Source: Dactylonectria macrodidyma (taxonomy: Eukaryota; Ascomycota; Sordariomycetes; Hypocreales; Nectriaceae). From it: DNA of 64,000 bases. Within the stretch, counting starts at the first letter, position 1, and every line of letters begins with the position of its first letter. The stretch covers positions 248,001 to 312,000 of the forward strand of contig JAGMUV010000016.1 of assembly GCA_020744425.1 (NCBI GenBank), written 5' to 3'. This document shows positions 1 through 10,408 of the stretch, one piece after another. The notes under the pieces are model-generated. The model saw only the letters and a program-made list of their open reading frames with translations, did no database searches and had not been told where the DNA came from. The position numbers and the translations under genes were made by a program.

Positions 1-1
1 C

Positions 2-3000
2 CACCAGCTCCCGCTTTTGCCTCATGAGTTGAACACTGTGCTACTCCGACCTGCGAATACGTCGTCCCACGCAATGCTTAGCCGACAGTTTACCCGCCAG
101 TTCCGTGTGCGCCGCCAGCCGGTTGCCATATGGCTTAACTACCTCCGGCGCCATCATCCTGGCTATCGATGTATCGTCATCGACGAAGAGCGGCTGAGTC
201 AATTGCCTCAGGACGGCAATGTTCTGGATGCTATCCCTCGAAGTCAGGTGGATGCCACAGACGTTGGACCCGAGGATGATCAGGAGGCAGAACCAGACCT
301 CGAGGACGAGGTTGCAGTGCCAGATCTTTTGGCCAAAGATACGGAGCTCGATGCCCTCCGGACCATTCTCGCCGAAGGACCGGAAGATGGCCGGGGGCTT
401 CCTCTAAGATCCCAGACTCAAGTGCAACACGAGCTGGAGCTCCCGAACATACGCCATACGCCGATCAATGAGTTCAACCGGTCGCACGCCCTGCTCTCCT
501 TAGCCTTTCCCTGCCTCTTTCCAGACGGTAGAGCGGACTTTGTTGAACCTCGGTTACGCTCTATTGATTATAGGGATTACATCGAGCACGCGATGCGCTG
601 GCATGACGGGCGTTTTGCACGCCACCCGACCTTCCGCTTCGTCGCCTTCAACACACTAATGCGGTCACAGGCACGTTCACGGTCCAGATTCTTCGTGAAG
701 CAACATGATGGGAGGCATCAGCCGCTCACGCGAGAGCAACTTATTCAGGCGCTCGAACACAGCGAGGACCCGGAGGCGCAGGCGCTGATCAACTCGATCA
801 CAAGACATGCGGTTTCTATTCGCGGTACGCGTCCATTCTGGAACAAAAAGAGGCAGGACCTCGAGGCCTATGCCTATAACCTTGGTTGTCCTGGTGCATT
901 CATTACGTTTAGCCCGGCAGATTTACACTGGCGGAGTCTCTATCAGCACATGCCCCAGTATGATGACTGGCTAGCCGCCACTGAGCCGGAGAGGATGGCT
1001 CTATCGCGCCGCCTATTGCGGCAGAACCCTCACATTGCCGCTTTCCACTTCTATCGCCGATACTGCCTCTTTCGGGATATCGTGCTAAGCAAGAAGTTCA
1101 GCATTACGGATTACTGGGATCGGTATGAATGGCAAGGCCGTGGTAGTCCACACAACCACGGCCTGTACTGGATGGATAATTGCCTCAGAACCGACATGGA
1201 GGAGGAAGCCGCTCGTGATGTATTTGCACGCACGTGGGGATTCTATATCACTGCTATTAACCCCGAGCCGAGTAGGACTATGCCTCAGGGTGAGGGAAAT
1301 CCCCTGAGCGTGGATCCTCTGAGCATAGAGATGACATTCCTGCGGCTCTCACAAATCGTCAACCGTTGCCAGCGCCACAAGTGCAATACCACGTACTGCT
1401 TGCGCGTGAGGAAGAGAACCGGTGATCTGGCGAGGGACATGGAAGGTGCTGCTGCGGATATCGAGGCCGCTAACGCGGCCAATCCAGAGAGGGAGTGTCG
1501 CTTTGACTTCCCTCGTGCCTTGCGGGAGCTGGCCGCAGTGATCAGGAAGGAAGGCAGGTCGTACTACGTCTTTGAGGCGGCCCGGAATGACAGCCTTATG
1601 AACAACTTCAATCCTGCGATTATCCTAGGCTGGCTAGCCAATATCGACATATCTCCTTGCACCAGCTTACAGGCGGTTATTACGTACGCTGCGAAGTATT
1701 GCAGTAAATCTGAGAAGAAGACCGAGTCTTTCGCCAGGCTTGCAGACCAGGTCTTGCCTCACACATCACACGTTCAGCCCCTGTTGTCCTTCTCCTCTCG
1801 CCTGATGAACAAGCTGATTGCCGAGAGAGATTACTCGGCGCAGGAGATTTCTCATCTGCTGCTTAACATTCCGCTGCAAGAAGGCACCCGTATGGTTGTC
1901 ACCGTGGACTGCCGTCCATTGGAGCGACAGGCGCGTTCGTATCGTGTGGATGGAGATGTTAACGAGGCCATCGGCAGCTATAGGAAATATTTAGAGAGAA
2001 AGGACCAGCATGAGGATGTAACGTATCTCGAATACCTGCAGTCGTACAATCTCAACACGTGGAGGAGACTCGCTGCTCATGCGAAGAAGAGGGTCCTGTC
2101 TTACTTCCCTCGATATAAATCCATGGAAGCCTCTTCCCAGTTTAACGACTTCTGTCGTATTAAATTGATGATGGTTCATCCACATCGCTTTCCAGAAGAG
2201 TTGCTCGTGGTGGGTGGCCAGCGGTTCGATTCTTTCACAGCTGGGTACATGCGCTGCAGACAGCTCCACGATACCCATGCGGACGATCATTATGGAGAGC
2301 CGGATACGGATGAATTGACGGCAGAGGACGATGAGTTTGAGCTTGAGGCCCATGAGGAGCCCATCGCAGAGGAGGATTGGCATGAACTCGCCCGCATGCT
2401 ACCTGACCGCCCGCTGGAGGAAGAGGACATCGACATCCTCGGCCGCCGAGATATTGACATTAATTACGATTGGACCCCTCATGTTGGGCGGTATACTGAT
2501 GATGGCATTCTTAACGGCGACTACTGGAAGCAACGCAAAGCGGAAAACACCCTTGACCTTGACGTGGATGATCAGCCATTAGAGGCTCGCGATTCCCTAA
2601 ATCCAGAGCAGCGCCTGGTGTACGACACAGTGATGGGCCACTTCCTGACCCGGGATCCCTCCCAGTTGTTACTCCATGTGGATGGCGGAGGCGGCACTGG
2701 GAAGTCATACCTCATTAACCTGCTCTCAGCGCACCTTCAAGCCGCGACACAGGGGAGGGGGGCACCTGTTTGGCGTGCCGCGCCCACGGGCGTCGCGGGA
2801 AATCAGATTTCGGGCACTACCTTGCATTCCCTGTTGCACCTGCCAATTAACAAGGACTTCAAGCCTCTCTCAGCTATTGATAAGGCCCAGCTCCAGAAGA
2901 AGCTTAAAGATATTAAGTATCTGATCATTGATGAGAAGAGCATGCTAGGACTGCGTCAGCTATCTTGGATCGATGACCGTCTCCGAGAGGCGTTCCCGAA

Positions 3001-4063
3001 TAAGAACGAAGAGTTCTTTGGCGGCTTGAACATCCTGTTAGTTGGTGACTTTTTTCAGCTTCCCCCTGTGCTGCAGAAGCCGCTTTATTATGATAAAGAG
3101 GTTCAGGGAGTAGAGATTAAGGGCAGAAACGCATATAGGCGATTCGATAAATCGGTCTTCTTGAAAGTTGTCCAGCGGCAGCGTGGCGACGATCAGGAGG
3201 CATTCCGCCTAGCTCTCGGGGAATTACGGCTGCTTCAACTATCTGTGGAGTCCTGGAAGCTCCTTTCTAGCCGCGTACAGGCAAAACTAGACGATCAAGA
3301 GGTCGCAAGGTTTGTCAACGCCTTACGAGTATACGCCACTAAAGATAGGGTGAACGAATATAACCACTATCACCTCGACCGCCTCAGCCGGCCAGTCATC
3401 CAGGTCATGGCTAAGAACGTCGGCTCTGGCGCGGCTACTGCGCCTGATGATAAGGCGGGCAACCTTGCGAAGCAGATCCCTATATGCATTGGCTCCCGTC
3501 TGATGCTGACGTCCAACCTTTGGCAGCCAGTTGGCCTCTGCAACGGCGCTCGCGGCACAGTTTACGATATCGGCTGGGCACCTGGGGCCGACCCCATCCA
3601 AGACCCTCCCTGTGTTATTATGATTGAGTTTGACAAATACAGCGGACCGGTATTCCTAACCACCGCTGATGGCAGGAAGATTGTGCCAATTCTCCCAGTA
3701 GAGAGGGACTTCCTCATCGGAGCCACTCTCTGCACTCGCACCCAGTTCCCCCTGATCGTATGCTATGCAATTACTGTGCATAAGTCACAAAGCATCACCG
3801 AAGACATGATAGTTACAGATCTGTCCTGCCGGGACTTTCAGACTGGTTTAAGCTACGTGGCTGTCTCTCGCGTGAAAACGCTCGACGGTCTGATGTTAGA
3901 TGCACCATTTAATCGTAATCACCTGGTCTACGGGTCTCCTCCGGATGGCATGAAGATGAAGATGAGGGATCAGAAGCTTCGGAAACGACAGGTGCTCACA
4001 CGGAATCCGTACATGTCACATAATACCAATAATGGCCATGGCAATGGATCAGTACGTAGATAA
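2..4063 (+). CDS. Helitron Rep/helicase protein, 5' end outside window
   Basis: The frame is open from the first bases of the window, so the true start lies to the left and only the last ~1350 codons are seen. It carries the two halves of a Helitron transposase. A HUH-type replication-initiator domain has a PHNHG histidine pair near nt 1147-1160 and a YxxxK-like YAAKYCSK motif near nt 1684-1707. A PIF1-family helicase follows, with Walker A GGGGTGKS near nt 2683-2706, Walker B LIIDEKS near nt 2920-2940, and the C-terminal VHKSQSIT and YVAVSRVK motifs. Known Helitron proteins nick and unwind one strand for rolling-circle transposition. No stop or frameshift is visible, so this copy may be functional. 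A second, truncated copy lies at 14642-15904. Confidence 0.93.
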   Translation, partial: HQLPLLPHELNTVLLRPANTSSHAMLSRQFTRQFRVRRQPVAIWLNYLRRHHPGYRCIVIDEERLSQLPQDGNVLDAIPRSQVDATDVGPEDDQEAEPDLEDEVAVPDLLAKDTELDALRTILAEGPEDGRGLPLRSQTQVQHELELPNIRHTPINEFNRSHALLSLAFPCLFPDGRADFVEPRLRSIDYRDYIEHAMRWHDGRFARHPTFRFVAFNTLMRSQARSRSRFFVKQHDGRHQPLTREQLIQALEHSEDPEAQALINSITRHAVSIRGTRPFWNKKRQDLEAYAYNLGCPGAFITFSPADLHWRSLYQHMPQYDDWLAATEPERMALSRRLLRQNPHIAAFHFYRRYCLFRDIVLSKKFSITDYWDRYEWQGRGSPHNHGLYWMDNCLRTDMEEEAARDVFARTWGFYITAINPEPSRTMPQGEGNPLSVDPLSIEMTFLRLSQIVNRCQRHKCNTTYCLRVRKRTGDLARDMEGAAADIEAANAANPERECRFDFPRALRELAAVIRKEGRSYYVFEAARNDSLMNNFNPAIILGWLANIDISPCTSLQAVITYAAKYCSKSEKKTESFARLADQVLPHTSHVQPLLSFSSRLMNKLIAERDYSAQEISHLLLNIPLQEGTRMVVTVDCRPLERQARSYRVDGDVNEAIGSYRKYLERKDQHEDVTYLEYLQSYNLNTWRRLAAHAKKRVLSYFPRYKSMEASSQFNDFCRIKLMMVHPHRFPEELLVVGGQRFDSFTAGYMRCRQLHDTHADDHYGEPDTDELTAEDDEFELEAHEEPIAEEDWHELARMLPDRPLEEEDIDILGRRDIDINYDWTPHVGRYTDDGILNGDYWKQRKAENTLDLDVDDQPLEARDSLNPEQRLVYDTVMGHFLTRDPSQLLLHVDGGGGTGKSYLINLLSAHLQAATQGRGAPVWRAAPTGVAGNQISGTTLHSLLHLPINKDFKPLSAIDKAQLQKKLKDIKYLIIDEKSMLGLRQLSWIDDRLREAFPNKNEEFFGGLNILLVGDFFQLPPVLQKPLYYDKEVQGVEIKGRNAYRRFDKSVFLKVVQRQRGDDQEAFRLALGELRLLQLSVESWKLLSSRVQAKLDDQEVARFVNALRVYATKDRVNEYNHYHLDRLSRPVIQVMAKNVGSGAATAPDDKAGNLAKQIPICIGSRLMLTSNLWQPVGLCNGARGTVYDIGWAPGADPIQDPPCVIMIEFDKYSGPVFLTTADGRKIVPILPVERDFLIGATLCTRTQFPLIVCYAITVHKSQSITEDMIVTDLSCRDFQTGLSYVAVSRVKTLDGLMLDAPFNRNHLVYGSPPDGMKMKMRDQKLRKRQVLTRNPYMSHNTNNGHGNGSVRR

Positions 4064-4119
4064 TGCAGTAGTAGTAATAGCTTCCCGGCCCGCGGACACA
4101 CAGCCTTCGGCTGAGGCTA

Positions 4120-4156
4120 CCCCATGCACCTCATCGCCGCTCCAATGTGCATGGGG
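4120..4156 (+). repeat. Helitron 3' subterminal hairpin
   Basis: CCCCATGCAC and its perfect complement GTGCATGGGG form a 10-bp stem around a 17-nt loop, 15 nt from the inferred element end. The identical structure sits at 14657-14693 in the second Helitron end. A smaller stem, CAGCC-TTC-GGCTG, lies just upstream (4101-4113). Such hairpins act as transposition terminators in Helitrons. Confidence 0.8.
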
Positions 4157-4320
4157 TGACGTAGTATTTTACAGACATACACACATCAATACAATCATCT
4201 TTGGTCTCCACAGAGAACCCCCTTTGAAGGCTCTGATAATCCTAGCCGTATTGGATCCAACAATACCCTCAATTCCACATTATCACTTTTGATGCTCCTA
4301 CTTTAACATGCCACAACACC

Positions 4321-6549
4321 ATGAGTTCTCCATCTTCATTCGATTGGTCGGCATCATCAGAATGCTCAAAAGCAGGAGATTCTGCAGTATCAAGATGGAT
4401 CAACTCTGCCACTGGGAAGCCAGATTTCTCGCGGTATACAACTGATAACCTTGAGACTCGAACCCTCGCAGCAGTAGAGCTCCTCGAAGCTGGGTATTAT
4501 CGCTATGTCACTACAGCTGCAAAAGAACTCCAAGTACCGAGGGGGAGACTCCGAGGTCGTCTCAAGGGAGCGAAGGCAGTCACTGAAAATGGCGGTAACC
4601 GCACTCTTCTCGACGACAAGCGAGAAGGTGCAATTCTCTGCTGGGCGCATCGCCGCATAACACAAGGACACCACATACAACTTCGGGCTCTTCAACACAA
4701 CGCAGATGCTATTTTGAGAGCCTCGGGGCATACACATAAGACTTCAAGATCTTGGGCAAAGAGATTCATGAGACGCTGGAAGGATACATTCCATGTCAAG
4801 AAGACAACAACTAAGGATCTGAAGCGGAAAGCAATGGCAGACCGCACCCACATTGAAGCTTTTTTCCGCGATTTCCAGGCGTTCATTAAAGATAATAACA
4901 TCAAACGCGAGAATATCTGGAATTTCGATGAGACCGGCTTCATGGTTGGATATCTTCAGAAGGGCACATTTGTGTGGACTTTCTTCGAAATTGAGCAGCC
5001 AGTCCTAACTGACTCACATGATACTGTCTCTGTGACTGCAGTTGAAGCGATATCTGCAGCTGGAGCCTCTATTCCTTCATTTCTTATCATTCCTGGTGTC
5101 ACTATTACCGTCAAATTCATTATGAATAGACTGCACAAAGATACCACGATAACTACCAACACCAAGGGCTACATCAATGATATCCTTGCCCTTGAGTGGG
5201 CGCAACACTTCGAGAGGCTGACCCGGCCCTCTGATCCTGAAGAGAAACGCGTTCTTCTCATGGATGGCTGTGAAAGCCACTTTACACATGAAATCTTCTA
5301 TTTCTGTAGTCAACACAACATCGAGCTCTTCCCTATGCCTCCACATCTTACGCATTATCTTCAGCCTCTAGATGTGGGCGTTTTTAACGCCTACAAGTAG
5401 TGGCACCAGCATATCCTATATCGGGAAATTGCTGACGGTGCTGATGACTTTAATAAGACTGACTTCCTATTCCACCTTCAAGAGATCCGTGAGCATACCT
5501 TCAAGAAGACCACGATACTATCTGCCTGGGAGAAATGCGGGCTTTTCCCTCACAACCCTGCCAAAGTCCTTAATCAACTGGTTGATCCGCTATCCTCATT
5601 AGCTGCCGAGCAGTCCCGTAACTTGCTTCCGGGCTATATCTCAGTAGGGCCGTCTTCACCGTTGCTATCGGAACATACCTCCGGTCACAGCCCCGGTCAC
5701 AGCCCCGGTCACAACCCCGGTTCTAGGACTCCAAGGACCACTAGGCGTGTGCCGCTACAGGCATATGACTGGGCCAACGCCCCTACACCGCCTCTCCAGA
5801 TGCGGCGGATACAGAGATATCAGGATTATGTGTGCCTACGGTTACACACATCTATTACTTCTGGGGTGCCCTTGACCCCCTCAGTTATGCGGGTCTTTGA
5901 CTACGCAACTAATGCTAGCAACATCCTCAGTTACAATGGCATCGCAGCAACTGAGGATATGCACCGTCTCAAAGAGTCCTCTGTCAGACGGTCAGCTGTG
6001 CAAGCAAGGACGGAAATTGTAGCAAAGTACGGGCCAATTCGTGTCGAAGATATCAGGCTCCGTGTCGCCAAAGATGACCACAACAGACTGGCCGCACAGG
6101 CTGATGAAAAGAAGCGGATTTTCAGGAGAGACACCAAAGATGAGAGTCACTATTTACGTCGCTGGCTACGAGATGTCAGGGCTATAGTCAGAAGCAGCAT
6201 CTTGGGCTTCAAGCAGAGTCACCACAAGAGAGGCCAGTGGGCTAAGATTGACCGGCAGATTCACCTCTCTTCAGATAAGTGGATGTCCCAAAAGTATGCT
6301 CTTCACCGCCAGCTTCAACATAAGGGAATGCCGCAAAACTCATGGCAAGGAACGGTAAATTGGCCACTCGACTACGTCCCAGAAGTAGTTCAGGAAGCTG
6401 TTAACTTCTTCATTCTTAGTGAGCAGGAGCGGGCTGCTGGGAAGAGGCAAATGTTAGCTGAGGCAAGCGAGATTGAAGTCATATGCGAGAACACCATTGT
6501 AGTCAGCACAGGCGAATTCCTGGTCCCAAAAGACGAGTCCGACAGCTAG
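4321..6549 (+). pseudogene. pogo-type (DDE_1) transposase interrupted by one in-frame TAG
   Basis: From the ATG at 4321 the frame runs 359 codons to TAG at 5398-5400 and then stays open in the same frame for another 383 codons to 6549. The first part has a psq/CENP-B-like helix-turn-helix (about residues 50-85) and the DDE catalytic core, with NFDETGF, LLMDGCESH and LQPLDVGVFNAYK. The stop falls right after NAYK, where relatives continue with a tryptophan-rich WHQH segment, and exactly such a segment follows the TAG. The downstream half includes SGHSPGHSPGH-type short repeats and a basic C-terminus. Either one nonsense mutation killed the gene or the UAG is read through; mutation is simpler. 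No clear terminal inverted repeats were found; the left one may lie beyond the Helitron. Confidence 0.8.
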
Positions 6550-7361
6550 AAAGTGAAGCAGTTGGTGATGGGGTCAATTACACATATGACATACACACAT
6601 TTCCGGTTTGCTATTGTGACTCCACCAGATGCAAGTAACACAGGATTACCACTTTAACCGAGGTACATTGCTGTCACCCAATTTAACGTGGGGCAAGAGG
6701 TACCATTTTTGGTCGATTCAACGACTTTTGGCTTCGTCAACGACCCCCCGGTGAGGGACGAACGGGGGGTGGAGCTGTGCTGGGACCGAGACCCCCCTAG
6801 TACCACTTAATTTAGGTTGCCGTTGGTGTACCTCTCAGCTTTCATTCTCTAACCAAAACACGTATCCTCTCCAAAGCGGAGGGGGTTAGCAGACAAAATA
6901 GAACGGTCGTTACAGATATATATACTGCCTTAACAAGACCTGGAATTTATGTCACCCACTTTCATCTGCCAATTTCTTTTGTCCACCGCTTGCCTATGGC
7001 GAGCTCGTAGGGCGGGTGCGGGAACAGTCAGACCACCACAGCAACATGCTGAGCCAAGGCTTTACCCACTTTTCCTCACTCCTTAATTTAGAGTGATGTC
7101 ATAGAATAAGCTGAAATGTTTCTTCTACATCTCTGCCTCTGACTGCTGCTGCAACGGACCGCTTGACCCTGCGCACCTCGACCATCCCCTTCTGTTACTT
7201 GTGCTCAACCGTTAAGAGCTAATCAGGTTATTCCTTCAGCACGTGCCAATACCGCGCGCCAGATCCTACCGTACCTGCAGCGACTATATTGCAAGAGAGT
7301 AGTTCGCTATCGCCCCTGATCTAAACCGCGGCTCGTTGATCCTGTGTTTGTGCTCCATTCC
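6550..7361. other. intergenic, contains a dispersed repeat
   Basis: No gene recognised. It holds the 3' flank of the pogo-like gene, the 44-bp dispersed repeat at 6759-6802, and probably the promoter and 5' leader of the regulator that starts at 7362. Confidence 0.6.
6759..6802 (+). repeat. dispersed repeat A, copy 1
   Basis: Forty-four bp starting CGAACGGGGGGTGG and ending GACCCCCCTAGTA are identical to 21433-21476. The last 16 bp recur at 46155-46170, where an upstream CGACTTTT-GGCT block (6721-6732 here) is also partly shared. The sequence after TAGTA differs in all three places, so this is one terminus of an unidentified element. Confidence 0.7.
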
Positions 7362-10039
7362 ATGGACGCCGAGGAAGACAAAAGCAGCCAGATCCCTTCG
7401 GGTTTCAACCAATCCAGCGCAGGCAGCACTCCTCGGGTCGCTTCAGCTTCTAATCCCCCAGCAACATCACTTCAGGGCAGTTCAATGCCTTCCTCTGGCC
7501 CGTCCTCGAAAGGTCCATACTCATCCGACGAGGCGGCTAGTTCCAAGCTCTCCAAACGTAGTCGAGGTGCTGGGGTCATCACGCCTACCGCTTGCACCGA
7601 GTGCCGCAGGAAGCGCGAGAAGGTACTACTTGTCGCGTGACCCAGGTCTCCATCTACCTCGTCTTTGATCCCACGAGCTAATCCTCCGTGTCATATCCTC
7701 AGTGCGATGGAAAAAAGCCCTGCACACGCTGCGAGGCACATAAGGGCGCCGAATGCGTCTATGAGGTGCCCGTGCGCCAGTCTAAGGAGAATCTGCGAAC
7801 TGAGATCAAGGACCTTCGCCGCCACGCGTGATCCAGCGAGCAAATCTTCGCCGCTCTCACACGGCCAGATTTACAGGAGGATATACTGCTAAGCATACGC
7901 AGCGGCCAGTCGATTGAAGCAATATCAGAATGGCTTGATGGAGCTCCAACTTCAGGTGGCGCAGCCTTGCCTACTTTTGCCCAGCACACCGAGGCTAGCA
8001 TCCCTGTTAGATCAGATATTGCTCCTCTCTTGGGGATGGAAGCAACTGGCTTAGAAAATGTTGCTCTTGAGGGCATTGGACTTAGCACTATGGGTCCCGG
8101 AGCTGCTCAGCAATTGAGCCCGGGGAACAAGTTGGGTCAGAACAGCCCGCGGCAGTTCCCGTCCCATAACCAGGCGGTCACTATTCGAAGCAGTGGTTTT
8201 CACTTGGACGCTGAAACCTGGAAGGCGAACATGCATGTTCCGACGCAAAATCACCTCTCGTCTCGGCCCGAGAGCCTACAATCGGCCAAAATCAAGCGAG
8301 ATATGCCTGGGCTGAAGGAACCGGAGATAGACTCACCTGCTGTATGGACCAGTATTACTGAGGACCATGACTTGGTTAAACACCTGCTGGCCTTATATTT
8401 CTGCTGGGAGTATCCCACGTTTGCCTCTTTAAGCAAGGAGCATTTCCTCCAAGACTTCCAGAATGGTCATCATCGGTACTGCTCGCCTATACTTACTAAC
8501 GCCCTTCTTGCGTTGGGCTGTCGCTTTTCAACGCAGCCCATGACTCGAGCCAATCCCAGAGACCCTTACTCCTCCGGCGATCACTTCTTCAAGGAGTCCC
8601 AGAGGCTCCTCTCGCAGGAAACGGATCACCACTCCCTTACAACGATTCAGGCGCTCGGCATAATGTCTATCAGGGAAGCCAGCTGTGCCCGGAATCCAGA
8701 AAGCTTGTACTACGCAGTCCAGAGTACACGGCTGGCTATCGAGATGGGCCTGCACCGTATTAACAACGAAGGAGACGAGGATGAGGTTGCCGTACGGTCG
8801 GCCACCTTCTGGGGGGCCTTTTCACTGGATCAGTGAGTTGTTCTACTTTGACGACTAGATTGGTTTCCCTGCTAACGGCGATCTTCTAGCGCGTGGTCCT
8901 TGGCTACTGGTTCCTTACCCCAGTCTTCTCAACGTCGACATCTTCATCCCAAACCCGCTATTATCGATGACATCGAGACGTCCCTCTGGGTGCCATATAC
9001 TGACGACGGTGAGTCTCCGCCGAACGTGTTGGTTTTGCGCATCGCACGCTCTAACGCAACGAAGGTGCTCGCCTGCAGCACTCGTGGGAACAGCCAGCTA
9101 ATGTGCGGTCGGTTTATAAATGTTTCTGCGAACTTAGTGAGCTAGTTCACCAAGCCTTATACTTCCTGCATATGCCTACAAAGCCCCTGACAGCGAGGGA
9201 CTTATTGAGTCTCTATACTCAGTACTTGACTTGGTACGACCAGACCCCAGAGGCTCTTAGGCTCGGCCATAATTTCACCCCGGCTGTGCTGTTCACCCAG
9301 TAAGTTAGCGCGCCAAATGAAGTTTCTTTCATCAATAGTGCTAAGTCTGAGAAGTATGTACTACCATTTCGCTATCCTCCTCCTCTTTCAGCCTTTAATA
9401 AAGCTGCGAATTATCGGCTCCGAGTTATCTCCGCGCGAAATCTGCGTACAAGCGGCAGTGGCCATTCAGACACTTCTCAGGTCATACTCACAGCTGTATA
9501 CCCTGCGCAGGACGCCATCCTTTGTTCCATATTTCGTACTAACATCAACTATCGCGTACGTCACAATTAGCACCAACTCTACCCAGCCAGACTTGAGTGA
9601 TTCAACTCAGAAACCGGTGGAGAAAGTCACGAAGCTCGATCCACAAGTCTCAAAAGCAATCAGCCAAAGTATTGCAGATCTCACAGAGATGGCATCATCT
9701 CACCACTCTGCAAAGAAGGCATTGAACGTCTTGCAGTACCTTGCAAAGCAGTGGAGCACGGACGTCGATGTCGCCAGCGGCAGACCTCCTCCCGAGGATC
9801 TCGAAGTTCAGCCCCATACAAGCGGTATGACCTTTTTCGCGCCGAGCGTGCAGGCAGCCGATCCTCTGTCTGACTTGGAGTCGGCGCGAGGTGCGTCGCT
9901 TGGTCATAGGAATGTACAGACAGGTCTGAATGCAGAAGTTGATATGGTAAATCGGCCGTTCTGGCCATTTTTCGTTCAGGGGCAGCCGATGATGCCCAGT
10001 GGGGAGAGCTTAGAGCAAGCTGGGTTTACTGCGCTGTAA
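7362..10039 (+). pseudogene. Zn2Cys6 transcription factor, NirA-like, with one internal TGA
   Basis: Five exons can be read: 7362-7622, 7703-8832, 8890-9008, 9065-9299 and 9346-10039, with introns of 80, 57, 56 and 46 nt. The N-terminus is Ser/Pro-rich and is followed by a binuclear zinc cluster (CX2CX6CX5CX2CX7C) split by intron 1, then a fungal_trans regulatory domain with LHLRSMYYHFAILLLFQP near exon 5. The layout and the region after the cluster resemble the NirA family of nitrogen regulators (from memory, unsearched). A TGA at 7829-7831 interrupts exon 2 about 42 codons after its start; the reading frame on both sides is protein-like, and the codon is where Arg (CGA) would fit. I found no intron that removes it in frame. 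Probably a recent nonsense allele. Confidence 0.75.
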
Positions 10040-10067
10040 ATGAGTGTATGCCCGAATGCTGAATATA

Positions 10068-10408
10068 TTACTTTAAACCAGCTCCATCAGAACTGCTGTT
10101 ATACCGTTGTCCGGCTGGAAAGCCCATGGTCTCCCTCAACTTGGATATTTCATCTTCCAAGGCCTTGTTTCTACGAATGAGTTCATGGATGGTCTTGAGC
10201 TCTTCCAACTCCCGTTCGAGTGTTTCGATTTTCTCTTTCGTCCTTGCTCGATTTGGGGTGCCTTGTGATGGTGTCAAGGTTGACACGCTTCTTGTGCCTT
10301 GAAGGTGTCTCAGTTAATACGAAGGCAACACCTCAGTCGAGCAGTCGCATCGTCCTTACCCTTGCGCTTTGTAGCCTTGGCTGGTTCTGCAGAGGATGAT
10401 CTTGCCAT
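10068..10408 (-). CDS. small bZIP-like protein lacking the basic region
   Basis: Two exons, 10408-10360 and 10297-10068, are joined over a 62-nt intron and give ~92 residues. The start MARSSSAEPAK, the GTRSVSTLTP motif and the zipper (RTKEKIETLERELEELK then LIRRNKALEDEI, near residues 40-75) match a common fungal bZIP layout. In that family STLTP is followed by a KRANDREAQR-type basic region, as I recall it. Here STLTP goes directly to SQGTPNRARTK, so most of the DNA-contacting segment is missing while the dimerisation helix is kept. The protein also ends soon after the zipper, much shorter than usual family members. It could be a decayed copy or a dimerisation-only inhibitor; the sequence does not decide. 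It is convergent with the NirA-like gene, 28 bp away. Confidence 0.65.

Larger units (their letters stand above)
1..4171 (+). mobile_element. Helitron, 3' portion with its terminal hairpin
   Basis: The element enters from the left edge. Its right limit is set by comparison with the second copy: both are alike through the stop codon, ~110 bp of non-coding sequence and the string GACGTAGTATTTTA, and then diverge (ending at 4171 here, at 14642 there). The end does not show the classical CTRR tetranucleotide, so this may be a non-canonical (Helentron/Helitron2-like) type; that is inference. Confidence 0.75.
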
